The position numbers were made by a program, and so were the translations under genes. A stretch of 64,000 bases of DNA. Origin: Candidatus Fluviicola riflensis (GTDB taxonomy: Bacteria > Bacteroidota > Bacteroidia > Flavobacteriales_D > Crocinitomicaceae). The stretch spans positions 62,001 to 126,000 of the forward strand of contig CP022585.1 of NCBI GenBank assembly GCA_002243285.1, written 5' to 3'. Of the stretch, positions 45,501-53,403 are shown piece after piece; positions within the stretch are counted from its first letter, which is position 1, and each line of letters begins with the position of its first letter. Under the pieces are notes generated by a model. It made no database searches and was not told the origin of the DNA. It was given only the letters and a program-made list of their open reading frames with translations.

Positions 45501-46013
45501 TTGCAGATTGGGTGTTACATATCCCGAAAGTTCGAGGTTGAGCGAAGAATTGACCGATAAATCCTGCCGGTTCCCGAATGAAATTCCGCGCGAAATACTC
45601 CCCGATTTTTGCAAACCACCCGTGCCCAATAAATCGAGGGCATTGCTGGTGGGCTCGATGAGGAATTTTTCGCGATCACCTTTCGTGGAGTTGTAAATGA
45701 GGCTCGTATCGCGGCGTGATTCGGTGTAGGAGAACCGGACTGGGAGAATGCGGTAGTTAACCGTTAATTCTTCCGGGCAAGGCGTTTTTAGGGTGATGGC
45801 AGCTGCTGCGAAATCGACCGTGTAGGCAGATTCGGGTAATAATTGATCACCACATTTACAACTGATTGAACCTGGATAAATGGAAAAAGTGTCTAATGCA
45901 ATAGAGGTTGTATTGGCCGCGACGGATTTTTGGCGCTGTGTACTTAACTGCGCAAAGCTGTTCAGCGAAACGAACAGCGAAAAAAAAACCAACCACTTAA
46001 AAATTCCCGGCAT
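42567..46013 (-). CDS. Large outer-membrane barrel-type protein (1148 residues), family uncertain
   Basis: This exported protein of 1148 residues has a signal peptide (FKWLVFFSLFVSLNSFA) and a cysteine-containing N-terminal region (GSISCKCGDQLLPES). It continues as alternating beta-strands to the C-terminus (RQSEGSKTVHAGGMEVKAFF, ending in Phe-Phe). The segment SGSISRGISFGNRQDLSVNS and FIQLFNDRFKLTAGDFWIS recall barrel regions of SprA-like proteins, but it is not SprA. Its length and terminal aromatic residues suggest a large outer-membrane barrel. The function is unknown. No clear -7 element is visible upstream. Confidence 0.75.
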   Translation of the reverse strand: MPGIFKWLVFFSLFVSLNSFAQLSTQRQKSVAANTTSIALDTFSIYPGSISCKCGDQLLPESAYTVDFAAAAITLKTPCPEELTVNYRILPVRFSYTESRRDTSLIYNSTKGDREKFLIEPTSNALDLLGTGGLQKSGSISRGISFGNRQDLSVNSSLNLELSGYVTPNLQVLASVTDDNLPIQPEGNTNKLQEFDQVFIQLFNDRFKLTAGDFWISKPEGYFMTYKKRGQGLTGEYYWIKDKNRSLKTQVSGALSKGKFNRQIIQGVEGNQGPYRLRGNENEPFIMVLSGTERVYIDGKLLTRGQEYDYVIDYNTSELTFTARQLITKDIRIVVEFQYSDQNYARSLFQVSTAATTKNYDWWINAYSEQDAKNQPLQQNLTSDQKFLLSSIGDDLQAARSFVLDSVGFSENLVLYKLIDSLGYDSVLVVSVDPNLAKLKVNFTYVGPGKGDYVFEKFNALGRVYKWVEPAGGLSQGDYAPVSLLITPKQQQLVTVGGTYRFSDRLKVTSELGMSTYDLNTFSTLDRFDDKGFSMRTKVEHSLPFGRDSIQEWSWTNKAEVEALDPYFKPIEQYRSVEFDRDWNTRNQGFQGNQVYSTLSSALGHMRYGQVSLNAQQFKIGNDFTGYRLHSGANWKQKGMRVIWDASALSSKTLNDNQFVRHKLDISQELGKKVRIGYKDDQEWNRFNTGDTLLALNSYSFFDYQGYVVFGDTTAGELRLSYRERLDKKSDSTRLTNVAKARTISGEWTLKSLKNQRLVLVGNYRTLEILDTNLISQKPENTTNGRVDHEIKLWKSAVSLTTFYEIGAGLEQKREFIYIKVNDGQGVYTWIDYNGDNVKDLNEFEIAAYADQASYIRVFTPSNDYINTYSNEYNQSLIVRPERVWANKQGVKLFVARFSTQSRFRIQRKTSSFDNLKAYNPFNGRVSDTSLISTSSNMKHTLYFNRTSSLFGLDYSYQNVQSKTLLATGYDGKSNESHELNGRWNISKEWSILSSFEQGLKTSSVDYTTGRNYRLNYWIIKPSLVFQPTTSLRFSIESRFSDKTNAAEFGGEFAKVRDVGLTAKYNQAQKGSLQGQFNFIQITSDGDANSPLGFELLEALKTGKNLVWSIGYQRSISKNLQLSIQYNGRQSEGSKTVHAGGMEVKAFF

Positions 46014-46073
46014 TGATGCTAAAGTACTAACGTTTAAGGAAAGTTCTTATTTTGTCAGGTTGTTATATAAAAC

Positions 46074-46105
46074 GTGTGGGGTCGCAATTAATCGCGACCC
46101 CACAC
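46074..46105 (-). terminator. 12-bp perfect hairpin after the M61 gene
   Basis: GTGTGGGGTCGC pairs with GCGACCCCACAC around an 8-nt loop. On the reverse strand GTTTTAT follows. It ends the M61 peptidase transcript before the next gene. Confidence 0.75.
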
Positions 46106-46130
46106 AATGAATCTATTGAATAATCAGAAT

Positions 46131-48002
46131 CTATTTTCCTTTCAACCAGGCTTCGCGAATTGTTTTCTTGCTGTCATCAGATGCTGCATAACCTTCAGCT
46201 TCTTCTTTCGGAAGCGCCACAATACCGTTCAAGGTCACAACTTTTCCGTCGCGTTTTACTTTCATGGTCATGTTGTTCCCATCTTTCCATGAAATACTGG
46301 CTTCGATCAGCGAGTTGATGTTGTCGTAATTGTATTTGTTACCGTTGATTTCCACAATGATATCACCTTCCTGAATTCCCATAGCTTTGGTAAACGCATT
46401 GCCTTCCGGTAACCAGAAAATGTCTTTCGTAGTTGGATCAACACTGATATACGGCATCATTTCTCCGCCCGACATCAATCCTTTCAAAAACGGATTTCCA
46501 TCCGCCATAATCATCGTTTTAGTAACGCCCATTCGCCCGAAGAATTCTTCGTATGGAATGCGTGTATCACCGGCAACGTATTTATCCAAAAACGCTCCGA
46601 CTTCAGGATAAGTAAGCTCTGTGATTTTCGCGAATAATTCCTCGTCTTTAAACGGTCTTTTACTTCCGTATTCATTTGATAAATCGTGCATTAAGTCCAG
46701 AATTCCTTTCTGTCCGTTGCTCTTTTCACGAATGATAATATCGATACACATCGCAATGAGCGCGCCCTTTTGATACACATTCAGGTACTGATCTTTGTAA
46801 TACGTTTCGAAAACGTTTTTACTCATTACCGTGAAACTCATAGAGTCGTTCATCTGCATAGAGTTGGCAATTTTCTCCGACATGCGTTTGTAGAAATCAT
46901 TCTCGTCGATCAATCCTTCGGTCACCTGGAACAAGTTGGCGAAGTACTCGGTAACACCTTCGTACATCCATAAATGTTCTGACATTTCAGGTTCGTTGAA
47001 ATCGAAGTAATGAATTTGCTCCGAATGAACAGTCAATGGTGTAACTATGTGGAAAAACTCGTGAGAAACCACGTCTTTCAAAATCTCTTCCATAGCTTCC
47101 AATTCCATTGATTCAGGTAAAACAACCGTTGTAGAAGTCGGGTGTTCCAAGGCTCCTGTACCTTTGGCATCTTTGATTTTGTCATCGGCCAGGTAGATCA
47201 ATACCGCGTATTTTTTAGTCGCGTTGATAGAACCCAAAAAGTGTTTCTGGGCTTTCATCATTTTTTCCAGTCCCGGTGCAATCTGATCAACCTTGTATTT
47301 CCCTGATGGTGAATACAAACTGATGATGATTTCCATATCATCTACCATAAACGTGGCGTAGTTGGGTTTGGAATACATCAACGGCATTTCAACCAGGTTG
47401 GCGTAAGTCGGCATTTCGAATAAATCAACTGTTTTACTTGGGTTGAGATCAGTCATTGCTGAAACACCTTCCAATCCCTTAGGATGCATAACGGTTAATT
47501 TATACGGACTTTGCTCATAATCTTTGAAGTACCCGATAAATCCGTGGGTATTGAGCATGAAGTTTTTACCAGTATTGATGTTGGTTCCTGCCGGCGAAAA
47601 AATATCTTTTTTACCGAATCCTTCACCGATTTCCGTATCGTAGGTATCATTTACCAGGTATGTTACTTTGTTCAGTTTTGTGGCACCTTCGATTACAAAA
47701 GTATTCTCGTCTTTTTTAGAAACGGTAAGTGTTGCACCACTGGCATCAAAGGCTTTGAAATCCTCAATATAACGGCCGTAATTGTCTTCGGAGTATGTTC
47801 CCGGAACGGTTTTGGGAATATGAAAAGTAGCGGTGGACGTACTAAAAGTTGGTGTGAGCATCATCACTGAAACCTGGTCATTCTTTACTTTGGCGAGGTT
47901 GATGTTTACGTCAAATGCAGCACTTGGAGCGATTTTTTCCGCATTGGAATTAAAGCTGACCAATAAACTTGCAAATGCCAGGCTATAAAGTGTTTTTTTC
48001 AT
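46131..48002 (-). CDS. M61 family peptidase with PDZ domain
   Basis: This 623-residue exported metallopeptidase has a signal peptide (MKKTLYSLAFASLLVSFNSNA), a beta-sandwich N-terminal domain (FHIPKTVPGTYSEDNYGRY), the zinc motif HEFFH followed by NEPEMSEHLWMYEGVTEYFA with the third ligand Glu, and a C-terminal PDZ domain (AMGIQEGDIIVEINGNKYNY). Similar M61 glycyl aminopeptidase-like proteins occur across Bacteroidota. It is probably envelope-located. The roughly 250-bp gap upstream to dxs contains no further recognisable element. Confidence 0.92.
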   Translation of the reverse strand: MKKTLYSLAFASLLVSFNSNAEKIAPSAAFDVNINLAKVKNDQVSVMMLTPTFSTSTATFHIPKTVPGTYSEDNYGRYIEDFKAFDASGATLTVSKKDENTFVIEGATKLNKVTYLVNDTYDTEIGEGFGKKDIFSPAGTNINTGKNFMLNTHGFIGYFKDYEQSPYKLTVMHPKGLEGVSAMTDLNPSKTVDLFEMPTYANLVEMPLMYSKPNYATFMVDDMEIIISLYSPSGKYKVDQIAPGLEKMMKAQKHFLGSINATKKYAVLIYLADDKIKDAKGTGALEHPTSTTVVLPESMELEAMEEILKDVVSHEFFHIVTPLTVHSEQIHYFDFNEPEMSEHLWMYEGVTEYFANLFQVTEGLIDENDFYKRMSEKIANSMQMNDSMSFTVMSKNVFETYYKDQYLNVYQKGALIAMCIDIIIREKSNGQKGILDLMHDLSNEYGSKRPFKDEELFAKITELTYPEVGAFLDKYVAGDTRIPYEEFFGRMGVTKTMIMADGNPFLKGLMSGGEMMPYISVDPTTKDIFWLPEGNAFTKAMGIQEGDIIVEINGNKYNYDNINSLIEASISWKDGNNMTMKVKRDGKVVTLNGIVALPKEEAEGYAASDDSKKTIREAWLKGK

Positions 48003-48250
48003 GTTATTCGGTTTACTGTTATTCGCTTTATCTTGAAAGCGGGTTGTTTTTGTTGTTAGACCGTTTACTGATTCTTTTTGTTACAAAAAACGGCATAAAT
48101 GTTTTGTTCTACTAAAATATAGTATGGATGGTTACATCGCACTGTTTTATGGGATAATGTTAGTTTAAATGAATGACACCGGGTTGTCAGAATCTTCTGA
48201 TTTGGTTGTTTGCAGGATAAACGAGCATTTCACGTGATGGACGGACGAAA

Positions 48251-50209
48251 TCACCCTGTCTGCTGCGCACCCTGTTGCGCGTTATTAGCTGAAACACCAA
48301 CTATTTCCAACACTTTCGTGCGAATGGATTGCGTGTCGAAACCACATTGGATGTGCAATTCTTCCACCGTTCCATGATGAATGTATGCATCTGGAATTCC
48401 CAAACGCACCACTTTTGCACTGTAATTGTGGTCTGCCATGAACTCAATCACTGCAGAACCGAAACCGCCCATTACAGCGCCATCTTCAATGGTAATGATT
48501 TTATCAAATTTCGAAAACACTTCGTGTAGCATCAATTCGTCGATCGGTTTGGCGAAACGCATGTCGTAATGAGCAGCCGAAACGCCGTCTTCTTTCAGTA
48601 ACGTTACTGCGTCTTGGGCGAAATTTCCAACATGTCCAATGGTCAGAATGGCTATATTTTCTCCGCTTGTCAACTTACGGCCGGTTCCCACTTTCATGGC
48701 TTTCATGGCTGTTTTCCACTCTGTCATCACACCATTTCCGCGCGGATAACGAATGGAAAAAGGACCGTGATTTTCGGCCTGCGCGGTAAACATCATGTTG
48801 CGCAATTCGGCTTCGTTCATCGGTGCGGCCACAATCATATTCGGAATGGAACGCATGTAGGCGATGTCATAAGCACCATGATGCGTAGCACCATCAGCGC
48901 CTACCAAACCACCGCGATCCAAACAGAAAACAACATGCAGGTTTTGCAACGCAACGTCGTGAATTACCTGGTCGTAAGCGCGTTGCATGAATGACGAATA
49001 AATATTACAGTAAGGAATCAATCCTTGGGTAGCCAGTCCGGCTGAGAACGTCACGGCATGCTGTTCGGCAATTCCTACATCGAACGCGCGATCGGGCATG
49101 GCTTCCATCATAAATGTGAGCGAGCAGCCCGAAGGCATAGCCGGCGTTACACCCATGATTTTATCGTTTTCTTCCGCCAATTCAACAATCGTATGTCCGA
49201 AAACATCCTGGTATTTAGGCGGCTGTGGCGATTTTGGCAATACTTTAATGATTTCACCTGTGTCTTTGTTAAACACACCCGGCGCGTGCCATTTGGTCGG
49301 ATTTCCTTCTTCAGAAAATTTGTAACCGGCTCCTTTTCGCGTAATACAATGTAAAATTTTAGGGCCGGGAATATCTTTTAGATCTTCGAGTACTTTGGCC
49401 AAACCGATGGCATCGTGTCCGTCGACCGGACCGAAATAACGGAAGTTCAGTGATTCGAAGAAATTACTTTGTTTCAGCAATGAACCCTTGAGTGCGTTGG
49501 AAATCTTGGAAGCGATTGTTTGAGCATCCGGACCGAATTTGCTCACTTTTCCGAGCAATTTCCACACTTCGTCTTTTACCTTGTTGTAAGTATGCGAGGT
49601 GGTGATATCGGTGAGGTATTCTTTCAGCGCGCCCACGTTCGGGTCGATGGACATGCAATTGTCGTTGAGAACTACTAACAGATTGGCGTCTTTTTCAAAT
49701 CCTGCGTGGTTCAAGCCTTCAAACGCCAAACCGGCTGTCATGGCGCCATCACCGATTACGGCAATGTGCTGACGGTCTTTTTCGCCTTTGTAACGATTGG
49801 CGACAGCCATTCCCAAAGCTGCGGAAATAGAAGTAGACGAGTGGCCAACACCAAACGTATCGTATTCGCTTTCACTGCGTTTCGGAAAACCGGAGATTCC
49901 ACCTTTGGTGCGATTGGTATGAAACAATTCGCGGCGACCGGTAAGGATTTTGTGTCCGTAAGCCTGGTGGCCAACGTCCCAAACCAATTGGTCGTAAGGC
50001 GTGTTGAAAACGTAATGCAACGCAACGGTCAGTTCCACTACTCCGAGACTGGCACCGAAGTGCGAATTCCCGATCTCGGAAATGACATCTACAATATACT
50101 GGCGCAATTCGTCGGAAACCTGTGGCAGGTCATCGATACTCACTTGATCTCTAAGATCTTGTGGAATATGGATGTTTTCGAGTAATGGGCCAGCCTTGTA
50201 TGGATGCAT
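48251..50209 (-). CDS. dxs: 1-deoxy-D-xylulose-5-phosphate synthase
   Basis: This thiamine diphosphate enzyme condenses pyruvate and glyceraldehyde 3-phosphate, the first step of the MEP isoprenoid pathway, in the cytoplasm. The 652-residue protein has FGASLGVVELTVALH, VWDVGHQAYGHKILTGR, the ThDP motif GDGAMTAGLAFEGLN.A with LLVVLNDN, and the C-terminal GIAEQHAVTFSAGLA and DRGGLVGADGATHHGAYD. An ATG at 50209 is preferred; a GTG two codons earlier is possible. A well-spaced promoter lies upstream. Confidence 0.97.
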   Translation of the reverse strand: MHPYKAGPLLENIHIPQDLRDQVSIDDLPQVSDELRQYIVDVISEIGNSHFGASLGVVELTVALHYVFNTPYDQLVWDVGHQAYGHKILTGRRELFHTNRTKGGISGFPKRSESEYDTFGVGHSSTSISAALGMAVANRYKGEKDRQHIAVIGDGAMTAGLAFEGLNHAGFEKDANLLVVLNDNCMSIDPNVGALKEYLTDITTSHTYNKVKDEVWKLLGKVSKFGPDAQTIASKISNALKGSLLKQSNFFESLNFRYFGPVDGHDAIGLAKVLEDLKDIPGPKILHCITRKGAGYKFSEEGNPTKWHAPGVFNKDTGEIIKVLPKSPQPPKYQDVFGHTIVELAEENDKIMGVTPAMPSGCSLTFMMEAMPDRAFDVGIAEQHAVTFSAGLATQGLIPYCNIYSSFMQRAYDQVIHDVALQNLHVVFCLDRGGLVGADGATHHGAYDIAYMRSIPNMIVAAPMNEAELRNMMFTAQAENHGPFSIRYPRGNGVMTEWKTAMKAMKVGTGRKLTSGENIAILTIGHVGNFAQDAVTLLKEDGVSAAHYDMRFAKPIDELMLHEVFSKFDKIITIEDGAVMGGFGSAVIEFMADHNYSAKVVRLGIPDAYIHHGTVEELHIQCGFDTQSIRTKVLEIVGVSANNAQQGAQQTG

Positions 50210-50226
50210 AAACACGTTTTAACAAG

Positions 50227-50257
50227 CAAAGTTACTTCTTCGCTCAGTGGATAACAA
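50227..50257 (-). promoter_or_regulatory. dxs promoter with both -33 and -7 elements
   Basis: On the reverse strand TTG (50257-50255), 20 nt, then TAACTTTG (50234-50227), 17 nt before the dxs ATG. This is the best match in the window to the Bacteroidota consensus TTG-N19-21-TAnnTTTG. Confidence 0.75.
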
Positions 50258-50380
50258 ACAAACGGTCGGTTTATTTTACCGGAATTGTTAAAGAATGTGA
50301 GGTATTTCGACTACACTTCGTTTCGCTCAATACAGGGAGCAGGAAAATTCAGGTTTCCGGTTAATCCGATTAAAAAGAAC

Positions 50381-50447
50381 CAAGGAGGGTGAAATTCGCA
50401 GCGGTGTAATAGCGGTGCTTTGTCTTTTACTTAGCTATCCCTCCTTG
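50381..50447 (-). terminator. Long-loop inverted repeat after the FGE-like gene
   Basis: CAAGGAGGG (50381-50389) is exactly inverted at 50439-50447 with a 49-nt loop that contains the tandem words AGCGGTG-TAAT-AGCGGTG. On the reverse strand it ends in GGTTCTTTTT, so it may terminate transcription of the 50471-51814 gene. A nearby TTTCGACTACACTTCG run (50310-50325) is a type of intergenic word common in this phylum. Confidence 0.5.
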
Positions 50448-50470
50448 TTCCCTTTAATCATTTGGTTTCC

Positions 50471-51814
50471 TTATTTCACCAATGTCGTTACAACTACTCT
50501 AAACCCAATCGTTGGTTTTGCATCCGTTACTCCAGAATAAGTGTCTTCTGCCAGGAGTTTGATCTCTTCATCCGTACTGGTCCAGTTTCCGCCGGCAGTT
50601 CCCGGATTTGTGCGGTCGGAGTTGCTATTGTAAACCATTTCCGATACGTTTCCGCTCAAGCAAAATAATCCGAACTCCGAAGGTTTGTAAGAAGTGACTT
50701 TGGCGGTACAAAAAGCGCCATCGACCATAAAATTACCGGGAAGCGGTTTGAAATTCGCCAGGTAACAACCTTCTGCATTTCTGACTTCGTTTCCGTTCCA
50801 CGGGTAAGGTGTTTGTTTTCCTTCGGCAGTGGCGGCAAATACCCATTCGGTCCGCGATGGAATGCGGATATCATTGATCAAACTCTGTCCCTTTTTGGTA
50901 GCTGCTTTGTTGTATTCTTCGGTGAGCCATTTGCAATATAATTCAGCTCCGGCACGCGAAATATTCACGACAGGATATTTGTTGTAGGCTTCGTGCGAAA
51001 AGTAATTTTCCTCGTAAGGTTTCATACCTCCGCCATAGATAGCGGCCCATTGCGCCTGATCGGGTTTGGCAATCAGGAAATCATCTTTTCGGCCCTGAAT
51101 TAATAAATCGAACAGAAATGTGCGGTATTCCAGGTTGGTGACTTCGGTGGTTTGCATGTAAAATGACTGCACGGAAACCTGTTTTCCTGCATAATCAAAC
51201 GTCCCGGTTGGAATATAGGCATAGGATTTCTTGTCGAATTTAGAAAGCGCTTTTAACATGCTTTTCTTCTGTTTGTTGGTGGCGGAAATTTCTTCTTCGG
51301 TTAGTTTCGGGAAGATGTATTCATCCGTATCGTCCTGCTTTTTTTGCGAAACAGAAATATTGTCTGTTTCCGGTAAAGCGCGATTCACAAGCGGAAGTGT
51401 TGGCAAATTGGCGTACAAGCCGTTTTCATAACCGCTTAGAAATACCTGCGATCCCGGTTTGGAAACAGGGTTGTCAGAAGCGGGTTGATGATCTGAAATC
51501 TGATCGTCAGAAACGGGGTCATCTGTTGCGATTTGAGTTGGTTCCGCAACCGTCTTTTCGGTTGATGAAATTGGTTTTTGTGTCGTTTCATCCGTTGAGC
51601 TGATGAAAATTGTAAGAACGATGGTGCTGAGTAGAGTAAACATAATGATCCATTTTTTGAAGGTGAAAAAATGGCGCAGTCGTGTGGCGATCGACGGGTT
51701 TGGAACCGTGCCGATGCCTTTCAGGAACTGCGCTTTTGTTTCGTTAAAAGAAACCACAGGTTCCTGTTGACAGGCCTTCGCAAATAAATCGTCTAAAATC
51801 GGTTGCTTATCCAT
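50471..51814 (-). CDS. Anti-sigma-like membrane protein with formylglycine-generating-enzyme-like domain
   Basis: This 447-residue protein overlaps its ECF sigma gene by 8 bp. Residues 1-55 are a cytoplasmic segment with FNETKAQFLKGIGTVPNPSIATRLRH, a pattern seen in Bacteroidota anti-sigma proteins. One transmembrane helix (about 55-72, WIIMFTLLSTIVLTIFIS) is followed by a Thr/Pro/Ser-rich linker and, from about residue 200, an FGE-sulfatase-type domain (VQSFYMQTTEVTNLEYRTFL, RIPSRTEWVFAATAEG, YPWNGNE, GNVSEMVYN, IGFRVVVT), as also found in GldJ/GldK. The active-site pair of true FGE cannot be assigned, so binding rather than catalysis is likely. It may sense an extracytoplasmic ligand and control the sigma factor (inference). 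Confidence 0.82.
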   Translation of the reverse strand: MDKQPILDDLFAKACQQEPVVSFNETKAQFLKGIGTVPNPSIATRLRHFFTFKKWIIMFTLLSTIVLTIFISSTDETTQKPISSTEKTVAEPTQIATDDPVSDDQISDHQPASDNPVSKPGSQVFLSGYENGLYANLPTLPLVNRALPETDNISVSQKKQDDTDEYIFPKLTEEEISATNKQKKSMLKALSKFDKKSYAYIPTGTFDYAGKQVSVQSFYMQTTEVTNLEYRTFLFDLLIQGRKDDFLIAKPDQAQWAAIYGGGMKPYEENYFSHEAYNKYPVVNISRAGAELYCKWLTEEYNKAATKKGQSLINDIRIPSRTEWVFAATAEGKQTPYPWNGNEVRNAEGCYLANFKPLPGNFMVDGAFCTAKVTSYKPSEFGLFCLSGNVSEMVYNSNSDRTNPGTAGGNWTSTDEEIKLLAEDTYSGVTDAKPTIGFRVVVTTLVK

Positions 51815-52334
51815 GATCGGGTTCTCCTGTTTTTAGGGATGATTCGAACGTCAGTATTTCGGCGAGTTTTGCACGTCCACGTTTCAGGCGTTGTTTCACG
51901 GCATCTTCGGATGCGTTGTGCATTTCGGCAATTTCACGAATGCTAAAACCTGCTATCTCGAATAGAATGATGCTTTCCTGCTGTTCGTTGGGCAAAAGTG
52001 CCAGTGCCTGGTGCAAAAAATGAATTTCCGTATCCAGCGAAGTTGCATTACCATGATTGGCGATCAGCAACGCATGTTCTTCTTTGTTCAAATAATCTTC
52101 CTGCTTCTTTTTACTGTTGTTGGCTAAAATGCGAATACTGATGCCGATGATAAAGGAAAGAAATGCAGCTTCCGATCGCAATGAATCGAACTTTTCAAAC
52201 GCCACCAAAAGGGTCTCGTTCATCAAGTCGCGAAATTCCATTTTCCCATACACACGCGCCCTGCAGAAGCGTTCGAACCGATTGTGAACCGGTTCGTAAA
52301 GTGACAGAAATCGATCTTGTTTGGAAACAGGCAT
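51807..52334 (-). CDS. ECF-type RNA polymerase sigma factor
   Basis: This 175-residue sigma-70 family factor has region 2 (VYGKMEFRDLMNETLLVAFEKFDSL) and region 4 (LALLPNEQQESIILFEIAGFSIREIAEMHNASEDAVKQRLKRGRAKL). No regions 1 or 3 are present. It is paired with the FGE-like membrane protein whose start overlaps its stop by 8 bp. The ATG at 52334 is chosen because the protein begins with a normal region 2. Confidence 0.92.
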   Translation of the reverse strand: MPVSKQDRFLSLYEPVHNRFERFCRARVYGKMEFRDLMNETLLVAFEKFDSLRSEAAFLSFIIGISIRILANNSKKKQEDYLNKEEHALLIANHGNATSLDTEIHFLHQALALLPNEQQESIILFEIAGFSIREIAEMHNASEDAVKQRLKRGRAKLAEILTFESSLKTGEPDHG

Positions 52335-52430
52335 TCTTCTTATTCGGATGAGTATTCAACCTGTAAGTGTAACAACTTCAGGAAAAGTGACAAAGGATCA
52401 CGATTTATTTTATAATAACATAAAATCACT

Positions 52431-52612
52431 ACAAAGGCACAACGCTTTCGCCGAAGCTTATGCTTACGCCATAGCTTCAGCATAGGCGCATAGCGAAGGA
52501 GCAAAGTTTTTTTGATGAACGAGGCTTGTTAAGGACACAAAGGTATTCTACCAAAATCTCCTTTGTGGCCTTTATAAAACGCGGAATTTGTCCTTTTTCT
52601 TTGTGCCTTTGT
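52431..52612. repeat. 182-bp element with terminal inverted repeats
   Basis: ACAAAGGCACAA (52431-52442) is exactly inverted at 52601-52612. Nested inside are AAGGACACAAAGG and the near-inverse CCTTTGTGGCCTT (about 52531-52572). It fills most of the gap between the ECF gene and the 52636-53232 gene. This composition matches miniature, MITE-like intergenic elements common in Bacteroidota; no transposase is present. Confidence 0.55.
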
Positions 52613-52635
52613 GTTGAAAAAATTCTGTGGTTGGT

Positions 52636-53232
52636 TTAGAATACATACCCAATCCCGAACAACATCCCGAATGCATTGATCCCGAGAGAATAACTGCTTC
52701 CGATGTACAACACCATATCTTCATTTCTTACGAAACGGAAACGGCCTGCAACTATAGGTGCGAAGCGCAATGATTTATTTTGGTCGATGAGTAAACTCGC
52801 TAACGGTCCGGCCTCGAACTCAATGGCCGATTTTTTCCCTATCGTGAGTCTGAAAGCGCGGTATTGAAGTCCTACACCAAATGTCGGCGAAGCCCGTTTG
52901 GAAACCAGTTCACCATTAATAATGTATTGCCTGCTTTCGGTTGGCAGATTAAAGAAAACGGGAATTCTGAATTTTTTATCCGGACGCAATTCCGCAAAGA
53001 ACAACTTGGCATTGGTGGGAACAATCACGGCTTCTTCCGTTTGGATGTCCTGCAGTTTGGAATCGGACACAAACAAAAGCGTTTGCCCGAGGCTGAGTTC
53101 GAAATAGTGTTTGTTTTTTTTTGTTGAATCGGCTTTCACCAAAACTAAGGTGTCCTGGGAAAACAATGGGCCCGAAATCATCATTAACAGAATGAATGAC
53201 AGTGCAGTAGGTAAAGGGGTTTGGTTTTTCAT
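52636..53232 (-). CDS. Exported barrel-like hypothetical protein
   Basis: This 198-residue protein has a signal peptide (ALSFILLMMISGPLFS) and a beta-rich body with FELSLGQTLLFVSDSKLQ and GVGLQYRAFRLTIGKKSAIEFEAGPLASLL. The end GINAFGMLFGIGYVF finishes in Phe, as outer-membrane barrels do. No family was recognised. Probably an eight-stranded outer-membrane barrel or a related lipid-contacting protein. Confidence 0.7.
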   Translation of the reverse strand: MKNQTPLPTALSFILLMMISGPLFSQDTLVLVKADSTKKNKHYFELSLGQTLLFVSDSKLQDIQTEEAVIVPTNAKLFFAELRPDKKFRIPVFFNLPTESRQYIINGELVSKRASPTFGVGLQYRAFRLTIGKKSAIEFEAGPLASLLIDQNKSLRFAPIVAGRFRFVRNEDMVLYIGSSYSLGINAFGMLFGIGYVF

Positions 53233-53346
53233 ACTGTTAAAAGTAGGAAAAATATTAAGGAAGAGTTAGTTGAAATTTCAGTGAATGGATTTTTCCGTAA
53301 CCAGTCTAAGCCTGACACGGTATTGGGAAATTTTGACACTCAAATT

Positions 53347-53379
53347 TTTCCGTAATATTGCGGGATTACTGAATTTAAA
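53347..53379 (+). repeat. 33-nt intergenic repeat, copy 2
   Basis: Identical to 9907-9939 over 33 bases. It lies upstream of the 52636-53232 gene and beyond the end of the 53404-54438 gene, both on the reverse strand. The shared CGTAATATTGCG core is palindromic. Confidence 0.75.
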
Positions 53380-53403
53380 ACACTGTAAATCAATTTTGTA
53401 CAA

